NCBI GenBank assembly: GCA_944472135.2
Contig: OX235265.1
Coordinates: 92,660,984-92,724,983, forward strand
Direction of reading: 5' to 3'
Length of the DNA stretch: 64,000 nucleotides
DNA from: Trichobilharzia regenti
Taxonomy: Eukaryota; Platyhelminthes; Trematoda; Strigeidida; Schistosomatidae
Made by a program: the position numbers and the translations under genes. This document shows positions 33,010 through 43,769 of the stretch, piece after piece. Position 1 is the stretch's first letter, and the number at the start of each line of letters is the position of its first letter. Under the pieces are notes generated by a model. The model did not search any database. It saw only the letters and a program-made list of their open reading frames with translations, and was not told the DNA's origin.

Positions 33010-33215
33010 ATATTCGTATTAGATAGTTAGCTCAGTGGTAACGTCTCTGACTGTAGCCTCACTGGGTGGCACGGGTTCGAATCTCAGAAGGGAGATGAGT
33101 TCCTTCATGGTTGCAGATACGCCTTGCTGACTGGTTAGTGCCAACTAGCACGAAATCTAGGTCAGGCAAGGCTTCCTGTGGCCGACTGCCTCCAACCATT
33201 TAATACCACCATGAT
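33010..33215 (+). mobile_element. SINE-Y, best copy (Tyr-tRNA-like head)
   Basis: A box GTTAGCTCAGTGGTAACG (33027-33044), an anticodon-like GACTGTAG as in Tyr(GUA) tRNAs, B box GGGTTCGAATC (33073-33083), then a body with the hammerhead-like module at 33121-33172. Two partial copies lie at 180-300 and 340-525. Confidence 0.7.
33121..33172 (+). ncRNA. Hammerhead-like module of SINE-Y
   Basis: Stem I GCCTTG (33121-33126) pairs with CAAGGC (33167-33172). Stem II GTGC/GCAC (33138-33151) has loop CAACTA. GAAA is at 33152-33155, then TCTAGG and a GTC triplet. The 5' core is CTGACTGGTTA rather than CUGANGA, that is, longer by about four bases, so it may be a decayed or altered form. Confidence 0.5.
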
Positions 33216-33750
33216 CATTGTTAGTTATTGTTCCACACTCTATCTGCAATGATCTTCAAAGTATGTACGTCTAGACTGTAATTAGTTTCATCGTTCAGAT
33301 TGCATGCAGTTGACAAGATACAAAACGAAACAACAATGGATCTGATTTATCCTGCAGATTGTTTCATTGTTATCATTATTGCTTTATTCAAATACAACAA
33401 TGTGTGCGTGTGTGTATGTGTGATGTTCTGATAAAACAATCTAATAGTATTCTCATATTTTTCTATTATGCACCAAAAAGCACCTACCGGTATCATGTAG
33501 ATTTTGAAATTCACAATATAAAACTCATTTGAAGTGTACGAAAGTCATGCGCGCCAGTATAATTAAAAAAGAGACGAACATTTTTCTACATTCCATTGAA
33601 GAAACAAAAATACTATCTAAAAATAACTTCCTCATGGAAATAATGCCTTAAACCTCAAAATTGATAAGGATCTTGGATTATTCAATAAAATATTTATCCA
33701 ACATAGAAATGATTTACAAAATTATCAATCAAGATAATAAATTGGAAAGT
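33216..33750. other. Unassigned
   Basis: AT-rich, with a GTGTGTGC tract near 33400-33422. Nothing recognised. Confidence 0.45.
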
Positions 33751-33754
33751 ATTC

Positions 33755-34018
33755 ATAAGGGATTGATGTCGGTTAGAGAACCATTGAAAATCATAAAAAA
33801 GTGCTGGACATCTGTTTCGTCCTAGTTTGTGTTTCTTCAGTAGTACGTACTCACCAGCGACTCTACAACCATGGATCGAACTCTTGACGTTCAGATAACG
33901 AGGTCAAGTTCACTGACAATTATCCCCTAATTCTAACAAATGTAATCGGCGAGTATTTATCCTCAAACCTGACTTAATGGACTCCACCAGTCACAGTTCT
34001 TCTCTAGAACTGCAGATT
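33755..34018 (-). mobile_element. SINE-T, diverged
   Basis: Minus strand. The hammerhead block keeps CTGAAGA and GAAA but stem II is lost. B box GTTCGATCC. The head ends near 34015, next to a SINE-G. Confidence 0.65.
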
Positions 34019-34177
34019 TTGGGTCGGGTTGCTAGCCTTATGCCCAACCTCTCTTCTTTACCTGCTTATTATTTCTCGCTTAGTAAGGTGAAGGAGTGCA
34101 TCGGGGGCCGGGGATCGAACCCTGGACCGTGTGGATGGTTGGCGAGCATCCTACCCGCTGTGCCACCGACGCATAAA
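34000..34177 (-). mobile_element. SINE-G, long-body subfamily, tail truncated
   Basis: Minus strand: GCGTCGGTGGCACAGCGGG head, B box GGGTTCGATCC, closing stem CCCGATGC, and a body cut short near 34010. Confidence 0.7.
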
Positions 34178-34592
34178 GAACTGCAGATAACTTCATCCTT
34201 TAGTCAGTCGCAAATAAGCATCAGAATAATTTTAAATACTACCTGGTCTTTAATAGTTCTATAAATGACATCAATGCGTGACCAAACTTGATTCGAAAAT
34301 AACTATAGAAAAGATGACTTGGCTGATTGTACAAGATATGTTGATAAGCTATTCATCAAATGTACAAGATTATGAATGAACTGGGTTTTTGATTACTTAT
34401 ATAATTGAAATTTATAATTTCCTCTGAATCAAATCAGCACGTATAACATTACTGTTTTTTAACTGTCAGTGCGGGAAACATCACAGAAAGAATAAGGAAG
34501 CAATTGTTAAAAGAATGGAAAACCACTTTATCTTTGTGGTTGAAGTTAAAAAATAGGGACTGCTCATAGACATAGATTTTTTTTCCTTTTTC
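34178..34592. other. Unassigned
   Basis: Nothing recognised. Confidence 0.4.
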
Positions 34593-34594
34593 AA

Positions 34595-34960
34595 GTGTTG
34601 GTTTGCAGAGATTTGATTTGACTGACCTCAGGATTGATCACCAGCTGAAGTCAGTCAGTCAGAGAGCCGCTTGAAAACCATGGAGTACCATGGTAGTGGT
34701 TTCGTCCTGGTTTGAGGCTTTTCAACGGTATTCACCCAGGTACCTTCCACCTATAAGGCGAGCTTGTAGACCATTCAACTACTGGGAGCAGATTCAATAG
34801 TTGATGAATCCCAACTTCTGGAAGAAGAACGGTCTACGAGCTCACCCTAAAAAGCGGGAGGTACTGGGTTCAAACATCGGTGGGTGAGTAGTGCAGAAGA
34901 GTCCTGTCATCCAGTACTCCTTGATTTTCAATGACATCCAGCTGATTTAGCCTCTTGAGT
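34595..34960. mobile_element. SINE-T inverted dimer, diverged
   Basis: Minus half (34595-34815) and plus half (34822-34960) with decayed hammerhead blocks and tRNA-like B boxes (plus: GGTTCAAACATC). Confidence 0.65.
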
Positions 34961-35485
34961 AATTCTACATTGTCTACACGCTGCATAAAGTAAACTTAAG
35001 CACCTAAGCACTTGGGACACCAATGTTAGTTAGCCCAATATTCTCTACCATTCAAGACTGGTTTCACTTTCTTCTAGTGGTTTTTCAAAATGTAGAGAAG
35101 GTATTTTTCAGATGAGATTTGTAATTGTCATAAAAAAACATGAAAATTTTGGTTGAATAAAAGTCAACAACTGATGCAATATTGAAAAGTGAAAACGTGA
35201 AGATATTGATTTCAGTTGTGCCTTTTTTGAAAAATTATTCATGATTCTGATGACGTTTACGGAACGATAAATTTCGCCCTCCCTCTTCAAAGATTTTTTA
35301 AATAAGACAGTTTTTGAAATTATGATTAAAAAAATTGTTTTTAAAAACAAAATTGATGTGCTGAGCTCAATGTATAGCCTACATACGTCATTATTCTATC
35401 AGTGTATCATTCTTTAGGGATAGAGATCATTAGATTATTTTAAAAATATAATTTATTCCTAACTTTGATTCATACTCTTTATATA
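34961..35485. other. Unassigned
   Basis: A minus-strand frame of 80 codons (35108-35350) is low-complexity and not recognised. Confidence 0.4.
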
Positions 35486-35489
35486 AGGA

Positions 35490-35880
35490 ATACAAGTTGA
35501 TCACGGATTGATATCTGTTAGAGAACCATTGAAAACCAGGGAGTACTGGACAGCTGCTGTTTCATCCTAGTTTGGGAATCATTAGCAGTATGCACCCACC
35601 AAAGGAGGTTCGAACCCAGGATATTCCGGTTACAAGGCAAGCGAGCTCGTATAGCAATCAGCCACTGGGACCTGATTCAATGGCTCATGAATTCTAACTT
35701 CTACCAATTTGTCCTCGTTTCGAATCTCAGTGAGTGCGTACAGCCGTTGATTCTCATACTAGGATGAAACAGCAGCTGTTCAGTACTCCATGGTTTTCAA
35801 TGATTCTCTAACTGATATCAATCAATACGTGATCAACTCGTAAAAACTAACTAACTAACTAACCCTTACAAACCAAACTG
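35490..35880. mobile_element. SINE-T inverted dimer
   Basis: Minus copy (35490-35708) with tRNA-like block and hammerhead block, then a plus half (35710-35880) with hammerhead remnant and tail. The minus hammerhead has an inserted CAG making stem III longer. Confidence 0.7.
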
Positions 35881-35884
35881 TAGG

Positions 35885-36295
35885 AAATAAGGAATACAAG
35901 ATTAGTGTTGCTATTCCCTTAAGCTCCGAGTCCAACAGAGGGCTGCGAAAGCATATCAACACTTCACTGTGTTCTCTGCAGACTCTTTTAGCTGGTAGCT
36001 CCAACATTTGCGAATAAGCTTTCCTTTCACCCTAACCAGATCTCCTTCACGTCACCCTCAAAAACACTGCCAGCGCATCGTTCCCCTGCCAGATTCCATT
36101 TGATGGCCTAGTGCAAGGCGTCAGTCATTCGGCTTCTCATGGTGTGTGTGTGTGTTTGTCCAATTCACCTCCCGCTTTCTTTGACTTATTTGCCAGTCTG
36201 TAGATTTTTTGTGGGTTTGTTGTAAGAGTTCCTTGTTGCTAATACATTTCGGCAGGCTATCTGACGACTGGCTTTATTCACAGGCAGTGGGAAGC
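35885..36295 (-). mobile_element. RTE-like fragment, degenerate 3' end
   Basis: The minus strand aligns with the RTE 3' end at 12661-13140 ('ctctgcagactcttttagctggtagctcc' landmark). A GT tract lies near 36141-36156. Confidence 0.55.
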
Positions 36296-36297
36296 AG

Positions 36298-36620
36298 GTT
36301 GAAGGTGAGGCAGTAGCTCATTAAAGAAGACGTTGCGAAGTGGTCTCGCTATGTGGTGAATCGGCAGACTTTAAAATTCATGAACTGACCATTAGATTGG
36401 GTGAGTCCCAGTGGTTTATTAACCTATAAGCTCGCTCGCCTTGTAATTAGATAATCGTGGGCTCGAACCTTGGCGGTGGGTGAGTACTGATGAAGAACCT
36501 AAAACTGGGACGAAGCAGGCGTCCACTACTCTCTGGTGACTTCCCAGTGGTCCTCTAACTAATGTCAGCGCATGATGAAAGTCTGTATTAAGCGCATGCA
36601 GCAAGTCTCTGAATCATATT
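36298..36620 (+). mobile_element. SINE-T copy
   Basis: Plus strand from the GTTGCGAAGTGGTCTCGC block through A box, B box (GGCTCGAACCTTGG), a hammerhead block (ACTGATGAAGAACCTAAAACTGGGACGAAGCAGG) and the tail. Confidence 0.75.
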
Positions 36621-36629
36621 CGAGCAGTG

Positions 36630-36965
36630 ACTTGACATTAGTTTTGAAAATTTTTGATCTTGTTCTTTGTGCTGAATGAACTAGAGTTTCTACACAGACT
36701 TCAAAGTAATGACATTCAGTCTTCATTTTTCGACCCTGACTGACTTTGACATGCTTTTGACATCCTCATCCGTCTTGAAACGACGTTGACTTTAGATTTC
36801 TTTAGTTGGTGATGATTGATGCCTAGGGTTGTTCATGTTCACGTTTCTTCATCACCTCTGTCTTCTTTGCCTCTTTTCATGAACTTTTTCATCTTTGCTC
36901 GTTCACCTTCGTCGAGACTGCTCGACATTCTATATATAAATCATCTCCGAACTCCTGATTTTTTG
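36630..36965 (-). mobile_element. RTE-like fragment, degenerate
   Basis: The minus strand shares the 'gacatcctcatccgtcttgaaacgacg' landmark with 8355-8385 and 51815-51850, so it is the central part of the RTE 3' half, without coding integrity. Confidence 0.55.
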
Positions 36966-38325
36966 TTTTTTTTTCCATCTTTCTCCTCAAGTAAAGATTA
37001 ACTTTTAATGTTTTGATACTTTAATATGGAGAGTCAAGTGGACACACCTCTTAGTAATACAAATAACAATAATAATAATAATAACACTAGTATTCTGCAT
37101 ACAAAATGAACATAAGGGAAATCTAACAAAATCTAAACATCTAAACAAGTGAGCCTGCATTACGACTTTCTAATTACAAAAAAACAAAACAGAGAAAAGG
37201 TAAATAATAATGAAACAAGTCGTTGAAGAAGTATTAAGCATTATAACAAAATGTGCCATCCAATTAGGAGAATAAATTGCAGAGTGTAATATAAACTTTA
37301 TGAGGAGAAGAAAAAGAAGAAAAGCCAGAACAAACTGTTAACCACTGTTAACTACCAAACAAGTAAAATGTTGTAAGTATCGTTTCCTTATTTTTTTTCT
37401 TTTTTTTTGCTCTGTTCATATGTTGTACACATATAATCAAAAGAGATAAGATCTATACAAGGAGATTTGTGTACACGCAGAGCATAGAGCAAAGGCCAAC
37501 TTGTACACGCGCACAGACGCACACACACACACAGAGCCAAACACACTAACGCATCCCTACGTACAAATAGACATGAATTATAGGCATCAGGTTTAGAAAG
37601 CACTAAATATATATATTTATATATATATACTCAGATTTATGCAGTTCTTAGTTATCAGTTAAATGTAACCAATGGTGGAGAACCGTATGCAGGGGATAGG
37701 GGATTGTCTTCTGTTTTATGTTTTGTGTGTATCTACTTTCAGTATAAGGTATACAGTGATGCAATAGTCTTATTAGAGTAAGAGAAAAATGGACAAGGGA
37801 CAAAAACAACACAACTCTTATCATCCTCATTATCATCTTGTTAGTATTAATATTAGTAATAATAATAATCATAATAAGTAAGGAGTAATAAGGTAGAACA
37901 AGGAAATGTTCACTGAAGAAGTAAACAAGCCAATCTAACAAAAAGTATGTCACCACTACTTCTTTCTTATACATATGAGGTTAAAAATAAACTGCTGAGA
38001 TAGTCTAATGCCCCTATTATACACTAAGAAATATTATCATCATTCTTATATCAAACTTGCAGGTTGCAACTAGTATAGTTAAAAAAAATTACTCATATCT
38101 GCTTAATACCACAAATGGCAATCAAGACAGCAAGCAGAGATGCGTGCTGCTACATACTACTGATTGACTGAGATGACTAGTTGGACACCGCCACTTATAT
38201 ACCAACCAGTAGAGCTTCCTAGCCAGTCAGATTGAAATAATGATCTTAGCACACTAAACAGCCTATTCGCTTCTTTGAGATTAAGCCAGTTCATATGAAA
38301 TGAAAAATAAAAACTAAATAATATT
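36966..38325. other. Unassigned 1.4 kb
   Basis: AAT tracts (37070-37087, 37857-37872), CA-rich tract (37514-37533), poly(T) near 37390-37410 and a TA tract near 37605-37629. No gene or mobile element recognised. Confidence 0.5.
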
Positions 38326-38329
38326 CAAC

Positions 38330-39810
38330 TAGAAAATGATGAAACAATGGTTAGTTTTGATATAACTAGTCTCTATACTAATATACCAGTCAATATGGCA
38401 GCCTTAGAAGCAGCTAAAAAAGAACTAACCCCAGATCCTAAACTCACTTATAGGACGAAGCCACCCATTGAAGAAATGATTTTAAAGATGCCGTTATGCC
38501 TCACATCTACTATCTTTTAATTCCAAGGCTAAATATATAGACAAACTGAAAGTGTAGCAGTGGGATCACAAATATCCCCTATCGTAGCAGATATATATAT
38601 ATATGGACAGCTGGGAAAATAGTGCTCTTAATACAGTTAATCCTACTCCAAACGTAATATGGTGGAGATATGTGGAGGACACTTTCACACACAGTGTTAA
38701 AAACACAACATATCTTCAGCTTATTGAGACAAAAAACTCACTAATGGAGGGAATAAAATTCACATTCGAAGCAGAAAATGAACAAGGAGAATTAGCTGTG
38801 ATGTTAGATTGTAAAATAAAACGAATAGAAGAAGGTAAACTGCACACTAGTGTGTACAGAAAACCAACGCATTCTAATATTGGATATTTAGACTTTAATT
38901 CAGCTCATCCGTTATCTGACTGTAAAGGTAGGCTTAGCTAAGTGTCTAACAAACCGAGTAATAGCACTGAGTAGTACAAAATAAGAACTTAATGATGAAA
39001 TAAATCAGACAGAAAAAGCGTTGGTGTTGAATAACTATCGCATAAAATGCATTAGGAAGATCAAAAAAGGCCAAAAGCAAAATAAAAATAATTGTGAGAC
39101 TAGTAGTAATAACATAAATCAGAAAGAATATAAGCCATCTACTGTTATACCATATATGAAGAGGATATCCGAGACCCTACATAGGATTCTTCTCAATAAA
39201 GCAGCAATTAGAGTGGCATTCAAACCTACAAACTCATTCAGACTGAATAAGCTCTGTAGGTTAAAGCACCCTGTTGACCCAATTAGACAAAATACTATGA
39301 TTTACATTATACCCTGCAATGAATGTGAGTCAGGTCAACTATATAGGTCAAACTAGTAGGTCGTAGGTAGTCAGATTGTCAAAACATAAGAATTTAGCTA
39401 AGTGGAGCAGAATGATTGACCCCGAGAAGATAGGTAGTTTAGAAAAATGCTCAGCAATTGCACTGCATGCATTAGCACACAACCACACAATAGGATGGGA
39501 GAGGATTAAAGTTCTAAGAAGTAATATAGGTAGGTGGAGAGAGAGGATGGTTACTGAATCCTGGTTGATTCAGTCTACACGCAGCATAACACATGCAATA
39601 GAAATGAATCATCACTCATACCGGAAATATAAGAGAATACTACTACCAATGAAATCAAGCGATGAAAAATAATGGAATTATATAAATCAAGTTAGAATCT
39701 TGTATGGGTACCTTGTTATAATTACGAGTAATAAATTGTGCTCGAGACGTGGTCATCAGTAAACACTACTGTATAACACTGTGAGACTTTATCAAAAACA
39801 AATTTTACCC
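38330..39810 (+). mobile_element. Second-lineage Penelope-like element H (RT palm to 3' end)
   Basis: Plus-strand blocks: motif A MVSFDITSLYTNIPV (38348-38392), a decayed motif B (VAVGSQISPIVADIYI, 38549-38596), motif C region WWRYVEDT (38661-38684; YVDD changed to YVED), the TSVYRKPTHSN thumb (38848-38880), then the endonuclease region with the ...IIPCNECESGQLY block (39304-39342) and the C-terminus SALALHALAHNHTIGWERIKVLRSN-like (39448-39525). The usual first-lineage CIYQF signature is replaced by IIPCNEC. Several stops. The 5' third is missing. Confidence 0.85.
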
Positions 39811-39889
39811 ATAATGGAAGCCTACTGACTTCTCTGAGGTTAAGCTAGTTAATAGTGTGCTGGATTTGACTTAGCTCAGGTTGCTGAAT

Positions 39890-40200
39890 TAGCTCAAACC
39901 ACCTAGATTCTGGTTAGCGACGTGGCGAAATGGCAAATCAGCATTAAGAATCCTTCGACTAAAATTAAAAAGCCAGCATGTCGAGCGAAATCCCAATGGA
40001 AAGCGAAGAGTGGGTCGTTAGTGCAAGGCCATAACACGGAGGAGATCGTTTGCGCGGAGGAGGAGATGAGAGATTATGGGATTTTGTGGAGAGGCCCAGC
40101 TGAATAGGACGGCAGGAAACAGAAGCAAGTGGAGATGTATTGCTGAAGTCCTATGTTCCACTCCGGAGCTCAAGGGAATAATGAATAAACAAAAAAAAAA
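39890..40200 (+). mobile_element. RTE-like 3' terminus
   Basis: Ends with 'gaagtcctatgttccactcc' and an AAT/A-rich tail (40170-40200); the upstream part encodes a decayed RT C-terminus. Confidence 0.6.
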
Positions 40201-40458
40201 TAAAAATGGCGTAGGTGGTAAACTACTACTCATATTGACCTATCAGTAGTCAATAGCATTTATTCCTAAGGCGAAATAGTTCAACAAAACAGAGTGTATG
40301 ATTGTCGAGGTAAAGAAAGAAAAGTTGTATTATATATGATGTTAAAAACAAACTACAGTCTAAGTCTAACAATTAGGTTCTCTAATTTGTAATTGTTATC
40401 ATTATTCTCAAAACTATTATTAATTAGTGGTAAATAAGTTAATCATTAAACAGAATGG
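40201..40458. other. Unassigned
   Basis: AT-rich, nothing recognised. Confidence 0.4.
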
Positions 40459-40459
40459 A

Positions 40460-40965
40460 TGGATTCTTTATTTTCATATTAACCAGAATAAGGAACAACA
40501 TTCGGATTTTAAAAAGTCATGCCAAGTCAGTCTGTGCTTCAATATGTTTCAGAGACTTTTGAGCGCTTGTCACTGAAAGCAACTGCAACAACCTGTGTCT
40601 GCACTTTCATCAACACCCACCCCCTCTCCATACTAAAGATCGCACAGTAGGTCAGGGAAAATTAAGTAAAGGGAACTCTGGTAGACAATAAATAAGAACC
40701 AAACCCTGTTACCCAACAAATATGCAGCACAAAATAAAAATGGACTGGATAAACGCTGAGGAGACCTCTTAAGTGACATCACTTGTGGAACTCAATTTGG
40801 AAGCGACATTGTGTGCTTCTGAGGGTGGTGGCTTGGTATACATCTTGTGGAGAGAAAGTGAGAGCTTATGGACAGTGGTGTAGCCAGATAAACAAGACCA
40901 TAGAGGATGGAATGAATTCGCAAGGTTCTGATGAAGCTCATTGGTCCGCTCTGAACCCAAGTGAA
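40460..40965 (+). mobile_element. RTE-like fragment, degenerate 3' end
   Basis: The DNA follows the RTE 3' half (IRILKSHAKSV-like block at 40501-40533, the GDLLSDIT block at about 40756-40782), but with many stops. It ends where a TA tract starts. Confidence 0.6.
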
Positions 40966-40993
40966 TGATATATATATATATATATATATATAT
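40966..40993. repeat. (TA)n microsatellite
   Basis: TA tract directly at the end of the RTE fragment, in the position of its simple-repeat tail. Confidence 0.9.
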
Positions 40994-41253
40994 TGTGCAA
41001 TAATTTTGAGATATCACATTTCATGGGAGATGACTTCACAAAAAAATACTACGTAGCTCTAAAGTTCTCTTTTAACATAATGACTACATTAGAGTTTGTC
41101 AGAAAATTGGTAATACTATTTGAATGGAATAGTTTTCGTATTGTAAACAGACTAGTGAGGTATCTTCAGAAGTACAGAGTTTGCAAAATCCATAAAACTC
41201 GGGAACTGACTCGCTCTCATAAATTAGACAGTTCATTTGACCATAACAAATAA
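40993..41253 (+). CDS. Hypothetical 86-codon ORF, doubtful
   Basis: Open from ATG to stop between an RTE fragment and a PLE fragment. No signal peptide or domain recognised. It could be PLE 5' sequence, a unique exon-like stretch or chance. Confidence 0.15.
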   Translation: MCNNFEISHFMGDDFTKKYYVALKFSFNIMTTLEFVRKLVILFEWNSFRIVNRLVRYLQKYRVCKIHKTRELTRSHKLDSSFDHNK

Positions 41254-41329
41254 AAATTTTTTGAACAGGAGAATTAAAAGTATCAGTTTCTGCACAAAAA
41301 AGAAACTATGGTTAGTTGGAGTTCACAAA

Positions 41330-41885
41330 TCTTACGCATTCACATTAATACAAAGAAGAAAACGTGAACTTAGATTTCAAAGGAGATTTAAGAAGCGATA
41401 TTCTCAAGAAAATGATCGCATCATCTCTGAGAAAAAATTCTCTGCAGCGACACTGAGAATAATGTTCTGCAGTCACCCACTGATCTGTAGAAGCCTCAAG
41501 GACAAGATCACGTGTCTAACCACTAGTATGTGCATCTATCAGTTCACCTGCTGCGGTGGAGCCAGGTACATCGATCGATCGATGGGCATTCTGTCCAAGA
41601 GGATTCAAGAACACTATCCAGCATGGTTGCTAAAAGGCAGTAATAGTGCTATGAGGAGTACGATAATTGAACACTTGGTTAACACTGATCATTCCATTTC
41701 AACAAACGCCTCCTGCTTCAAAGTAATCTACAGAGTCAAGAATAACCTACCAAAGGCAATATAGTTTCGTCTTCTTTGTATCGCTGAAGCTCTGGCCATT
41801 CACACAGAGAAAAACCAGAGCTGTGCCTACAAAAGAGAATTACTCAACCACTTCTACTGTCACAGTAACAACTTTGTTGATTTTG
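41330..41885 (+). mobile_element. Penelope-like element fragment I (connector and GIY-YIG)
   Basis: Nearest relative of the B copy: LRFQRRFKKRYSQENDRIIS (41368-41427), TSMCIYQFTCCGGARYIDRS (41522-41581; the expected YIG reads YID), the EHYPAWL block and, after a stop at 41762, LCIAEALAIHTEKN. The RT half is absent. Confidence 0.8.
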
Positions 41886-42232
41886 ATGACTTAATTTTGT
41901 TTGTTTGCCTGCTTCTTTGATTGCTTATAATTCTTGTATTCATTCATAACTCTTACATAATGTCGTATTCTCTAATTTGTTCCTTTGTGCATCCTTGGTA
42001 AAACTCAATCATCAAACTATTCATATTAATACATAACTTCTTTTTTAACAACTGTTCGTGACAATTCATCGCCTTTGTCACTACCCTAATTTCAATAACA
42101 CCTAATTTTCTTGACCGATTTCGTATAACGTAACTCCAGTTACCAATCTTCACCTGTTTAGTTAAAATAACCATAACCAATTGTATTTTTGTTTGGCAAA
42201 CATAATTTACACATACATACAACATAACACAC
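41886..42232. other. Unassigned
   Basis: A minus-strand frame of 93 codons (41953-42234) is unrecognised. Confidence 0.35.
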
Positions 42233-42484
42233 ATGTATATTTGCGATTGTACAGCTAAGAAAATGAATTCGCCGCCAACAAGAGACTCTTTGCTGATCTA
42301 CGTGTTTTGTTTCGATTATTGCCTGGATGAGGATTATCCAGGAATTAAACAGAAATTCTTATTTAGCCCAACTCAGATCAATCATATCCAGGTAGGACGG
42401 TTAAAAAAGGAAAACCAATGGATATTTGGGAATTCTAATTTAGTTAGACTAATTGAAAAGAATCATTCATATTTCACTGAATAG
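42233..42484 (+). CDS. Hypothetical 83-codon ORF
   Basis: A plus-strand frame with mixed composition (DEDYPGIKQKFLFSPTQ near the middle) that is not part of any repeat I recognise here. No domain identified. No splice context could be assigned. Confidence 0.2.
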   Translation: MYICDCTAKKMNSPPTRDSLLIYVFCFDYCLDEDYPGIKQKFLFSPTQINHIQVGRLKKENQWIFGNSNLVRLIEKNHSYFTE

Positions 42485-42708
42485 TAACAAGCAGAATCAA
42501 TTAGAAATCATTTATCATAATATTGTATATAAGCTATCAAAATTGAAACCAGTTTCTTTCTGTTTGCTAATTCATTATTATTCTAATCAATACACACATA
42601 TATATATCCAATTAACTTCGCTGGTATTACTTATTCAACAAATATAATTCTTCATAGCCTTCTATGACAGAAACAATTCATGATACAGTTAAGCCAAGCG
42701 AATGCTTG
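42485..42708. other. Unassigned
   Basis: AT-rich; nothing recognised. Confidence 0.4.
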
Positions 42709-42711
42709 ATT

Positions 42712-42916
42712 TGATTTTGATTTTTTTTTGATTTTTGATTTACAGCTTGATTCCACACTGTATTTTCGGTACAAGTATGGAATTTTCAGCATGGATATCG
42801 ACAGCCCAAATTTTGCAGGCCGACCATAGATATCAGGTGTGCGTCGGTGCGGGCTCGAACCCCGGACCATGTGCATAATCGGCGAGAGTCCTAACCACTG
42901 TGCCACCGACGCACAG
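42712..42916 (-). mobile_element. SINE-G, well-preserved copy
   Basis: Minus strand: GCGTCGG head pairs perfectly with CCGACGC at the end of the tRNA-like part; A box TGGCACAGTGGTTAGG; B box GGGTTCGAGCCC; short body ending in A/T-rich tail near 42720. Close to the copy at 813-1012. Confidence 0.85.
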
Positions 42917-42959
42917 TGTGTTTCCCCACTGACTGGTGATGTTCAACCAAAGCGTTTGG

Positions 42960-43145
42960 TCTATGCCAATATGTAGGACCCAAGTATGGACGCTTCAGGA
43001 ATGTTTGAAGACCAGCATGATGTTATTCGATGGAATGCGACTAATAGCTACTACTACGATCAAGCCGACAAGTCACAAGTAGGACGAAATGCGTGTCTTG
43101 GATTACACTGCTAATCACCATCTACCAGATAGAAAGATTTGTTTA
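42960..43145 (+). mobile_element. Sm-alpha-like SINE fragment
   Basis: It contains a broken hammerhead block (43061-43104) followed by TTGGATTACACTGC and CTAATCACCATCTACC, in the order of the Sm-alpha SINE known from Schistosoma. The limits of the fragment are approximate. Confidence 0.5.
43061..43104 (+). ncRNA. Degenerate Sm-alpha hammerhead
   Basis: Order CAAG, CCGACAA (in place of CUGANGA), GTCA/GGAC hairpin with loop CAAGTA, GAAA, TGCGTG, TC, TTGG. The core has lost essential bases, so it should be inactive. Confidence 0.55.
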
Positions 43146-43372
43146 TACTTATATTTTACACATGATCCGGGGTTCGATTCCCAGCCGCTGACAAACTCGT
43201 CAACCTCGTTAAGCAACTAATAAGGCAGGGTAAAGAGGAACGACTGAGTGTGAGGCTAGTTTACGCAATGTGTAAAAAAACAACAACAGCAAAACCACTG
43301 CAGCTAAAACTTCAAACATCAACATTTGAAGCCTTGAGTTCCACTAGGAGTGAAAAATAATAAAATGAACAA
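43145..43372 (+). mobile_element. SINE-G, long-body, 5'-truncated
   Basis: Begins inside the B box (GGGGTTCGATTCCC, 43164-43177), continues with the long body and ends with GAGTTCCACTAGGAGTG plus an AATAATAAAAT tail, again RTE-like. Confidence 0.65.
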
Positions 43373-43559
43373 ATAACGGCTTATATTGTAAGTCATACGT
43401 AGAGTTGAATTTTCTACTTTTATCAACTGTTCAGTACTTATGGACACATTTTCAAGTCATCGAAGAAGACAAATTTATATTTACCCTGTGTATGTCATAC
43501 TGGAATTTTCTACCTTGCCTGTTGAACAAGATTACACATCTTACAGTAAAGAAACCCTC

Positions 43560-43716
43560 GTTGATTAATAAAGCAGGATGATTTAATGAATTCATCAAAT
43601 TTCGGTAGAGCTCGTCAGCTGAATACTCTACATACACGGATATATAAATACTTTTGAAATTACATTGGGAGATATAAGACTGATTACCAAATAGACTACA
43701 TTGAATTAGTCATGGA
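43560..43716 (-). mobile_element. PLE terminal repeat, left, with hammerhead-like core
   Basis: Inverted copy of 44577-44735, about 90% alike by eye. On the minus strand CTGACGA at 43612-43618 and GAAA at 43600-43603 are followed by a palindromic ATTTGATGAATTCATTAAAT stem III. Confidence 0.7.
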
Positions 43717-43769
43717 GAAATAATAAGAAATAATAATAACAAATTAACCCCTGCAAAACAATTCAAACA

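Noticed and set aside
39720..39800. Hammerhead at the 3' end of second-lineage PLEs (TCATCAG, i.e. CTGATGA on the minus strand, also at 51015-51030)
   Set aside because: No GAAA or pairing in hammerhead order follows on that strand.
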